Of a DNA stretch of 64,000 nt, positions 63,457 to 64,000 are shown one piece after another. How positions within the stretch are numbered: position 1 is the first letter of the stretch; every line of letters starts with the position of its first letter. Source of the stretch: Propionibacteriaceae bacterium (GTDB lineage Bacteria; Actinomycetota; Actinomycetes; Propionibacteriales; Propionibacteriaceae); the NCBI GenBank assembly GCA_031262485.1, contig JAISHO010000047.1, positions 53,277 to 117,276 on the forward strand. Direction: 5' to 3'. The position numbers and the translations under genes were made by a program. The notes below the pieces were generated by a model, which saw nothing but the letters and a program-made list of their open reading frames with translations, ran no database searches and was not told the origin of the DNA.

Positions 63457-63885
63457 CTATCTGCTTATATTGCGTAATAGGCTGATTGGTAATATAAATA
63501 GCCATTTTTCACTTCTTGCGCTCAAATCGCCAGCATGGAGCAGCACCACAGTGACCTGCCGGTAGAAGAAACACTCCTGAAAAGCGGTAAGTCCGGCGGA
63601 GTGCTTCGCGACTGGTGTTCGTGTTGTCTTCACCTCGATGGCGATCAGGCGCCCGTCCCACGTTTCGATGACGAGGTCGACCTCGAGGCCGTCGGTGTCG
63701 CGGAAATGGTAGAGGTCGTATGGTGTCGCTGACCACGTCCTCTGTTTCAGTAGTTCGAGGGCGACGAATTGTTCGACGAGAGAGCCGTAGTATTCCCGTC
63801 CTCCCGGTGGTTGAGCCTTTTCGACGGTGAAACCGGCCAAAGCGGCGGAGAGTTGATCGGAGTAGCCGCCCCCGTGGAGTTCCAC
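63457..63885 (-). pseudogene. DUF4143 C-terminal fragment (truncated AAA ATPase gene)
   Basis: 142 residues from a GTG at 63885. Matches the C-terminal DUF4143 region: REYYGSLVEQFVALELLKQR, DLYHFRDTDGLEVDLVIETW, LIAIEVKT. The AAA domain with Walker A/B, normally 250 residues upstream, is absent, so this is a remnant. It is not a copy of the gene at 28541 (different sequence). Upstream in another frame lies a short fragment ending in TGA. Confidence 0.75.
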
Positions 63886-63892
63886 GGGTTAC

Positions 63893-64000
63893 TCAAAGTC
63901 CGATGAGGTTGGCTGTGGCTTGGGGTTTTGCTGCGTTGATGCGGAGGTTTCGGGCGATGTCGGTGATGCCGCGTAGGTGCAGAAATGAAATGATGGTGTT
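63893..64000 (-). pseudogene. Partial ORF at window edge, transposase-like or DUF4143 remnant
   Basis: From the right edge the minus strand is open for 35 codons (FLHLRGITDIARNLRINAAK then PQATANLIGL) to a TGA. The pattern resembles C-termini of IS transposases (RG..k..rN...A....NL..L) and, less well, the DUF4143 middle region. It ends 8 bp before the start of the DUF4143 fragment, so a deletion or insertion junction lies at about 63886-63892. Confidence 0.35.

Overview
The window is the replication-origin region of a moderately GC-rich actinobacterium (Actinomycetota). The evidence is the gene set trxB-trxA / M50 protease / PLP aminotransferase / Ddl-like ligase / parB-parA / rsmG-jag-yidC-yidD-rnpA-rpmH / dnaA / dnaN-recF-DUF721 / gyrB-gyrA-DUF3566, the actinobacterial DnaA boxes, and the WXG100, FHA and PknB-type kinase genes further right. 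Family-level placement is not possible from the sequence alone; an Actinomycetales/Micrococcales-like lineage is a guess.

Layout. 1-5003: tail of trxB, trxA, a GNAT-like gene, an M50 membrane protease, and an aminotransferase/D-Ala ligase-like pair. 5037-11154: the minus-strand parB-parA, rsmG-jag-yidC-yidD-rnpA-rpmH set, with a perfect parS inside parA. 11155-24854: dnaA and the gyrase genes on the plus strand, but dnaN-recF-DUF721 lie on the minus strand between them. The main cluster of DnaA boxes (about 17200-17303) lies upstream of dnaN, on the gyrB side. This is what a local inversion of [oriC-dnaN-recF-DUF721] would leave. 25349-38720: a mixed region with a divergent LCP protein, an esterase-like hydrolase, a decayed mobile-element-like array of 23-bp repeats in two opposed blocks, a DUF4143 ATPase, a lipoprotein, a cationic amino-acid permease, an M23 cell-wall hydrolase, the rpsF-ssb-rpsR-rplI operon and a secreted Pro/Thr-repeat protein.

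39081-63440 is the most interesting part. A tightly coupled run (MoxR ATPase, DUF58, inactive-looking transglutaminase protein, FHA, PP2C phosphatase, FHA, FN3-like Ser/Thr kinase, FHA-like/HTH protein, a 35-aa micro-ORF) leads directly by ATGA/TGATG overlaps into a 1533-aa EssC-like FHA-FtsK/SpoIIIE ATPase. Three WXG-headed effector genes with nearly identical N-termini but unrelated C-termini follow, with two stand-alone WXG100 partners and candidate chaperone and immunity genes. No EccB, EccD, EccE or mycosin is present. I read this as a phospho-signalling-linked type VII secretion locus with a modular effector cassette; that link is inference from gene order and coupling.

63441-64000 holds broken DUF4143 and transposase-like fragments, so the right edge looks like accessory DNA. 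Effector 3 and its lipoprotein are visibly AT-richer than the rest.
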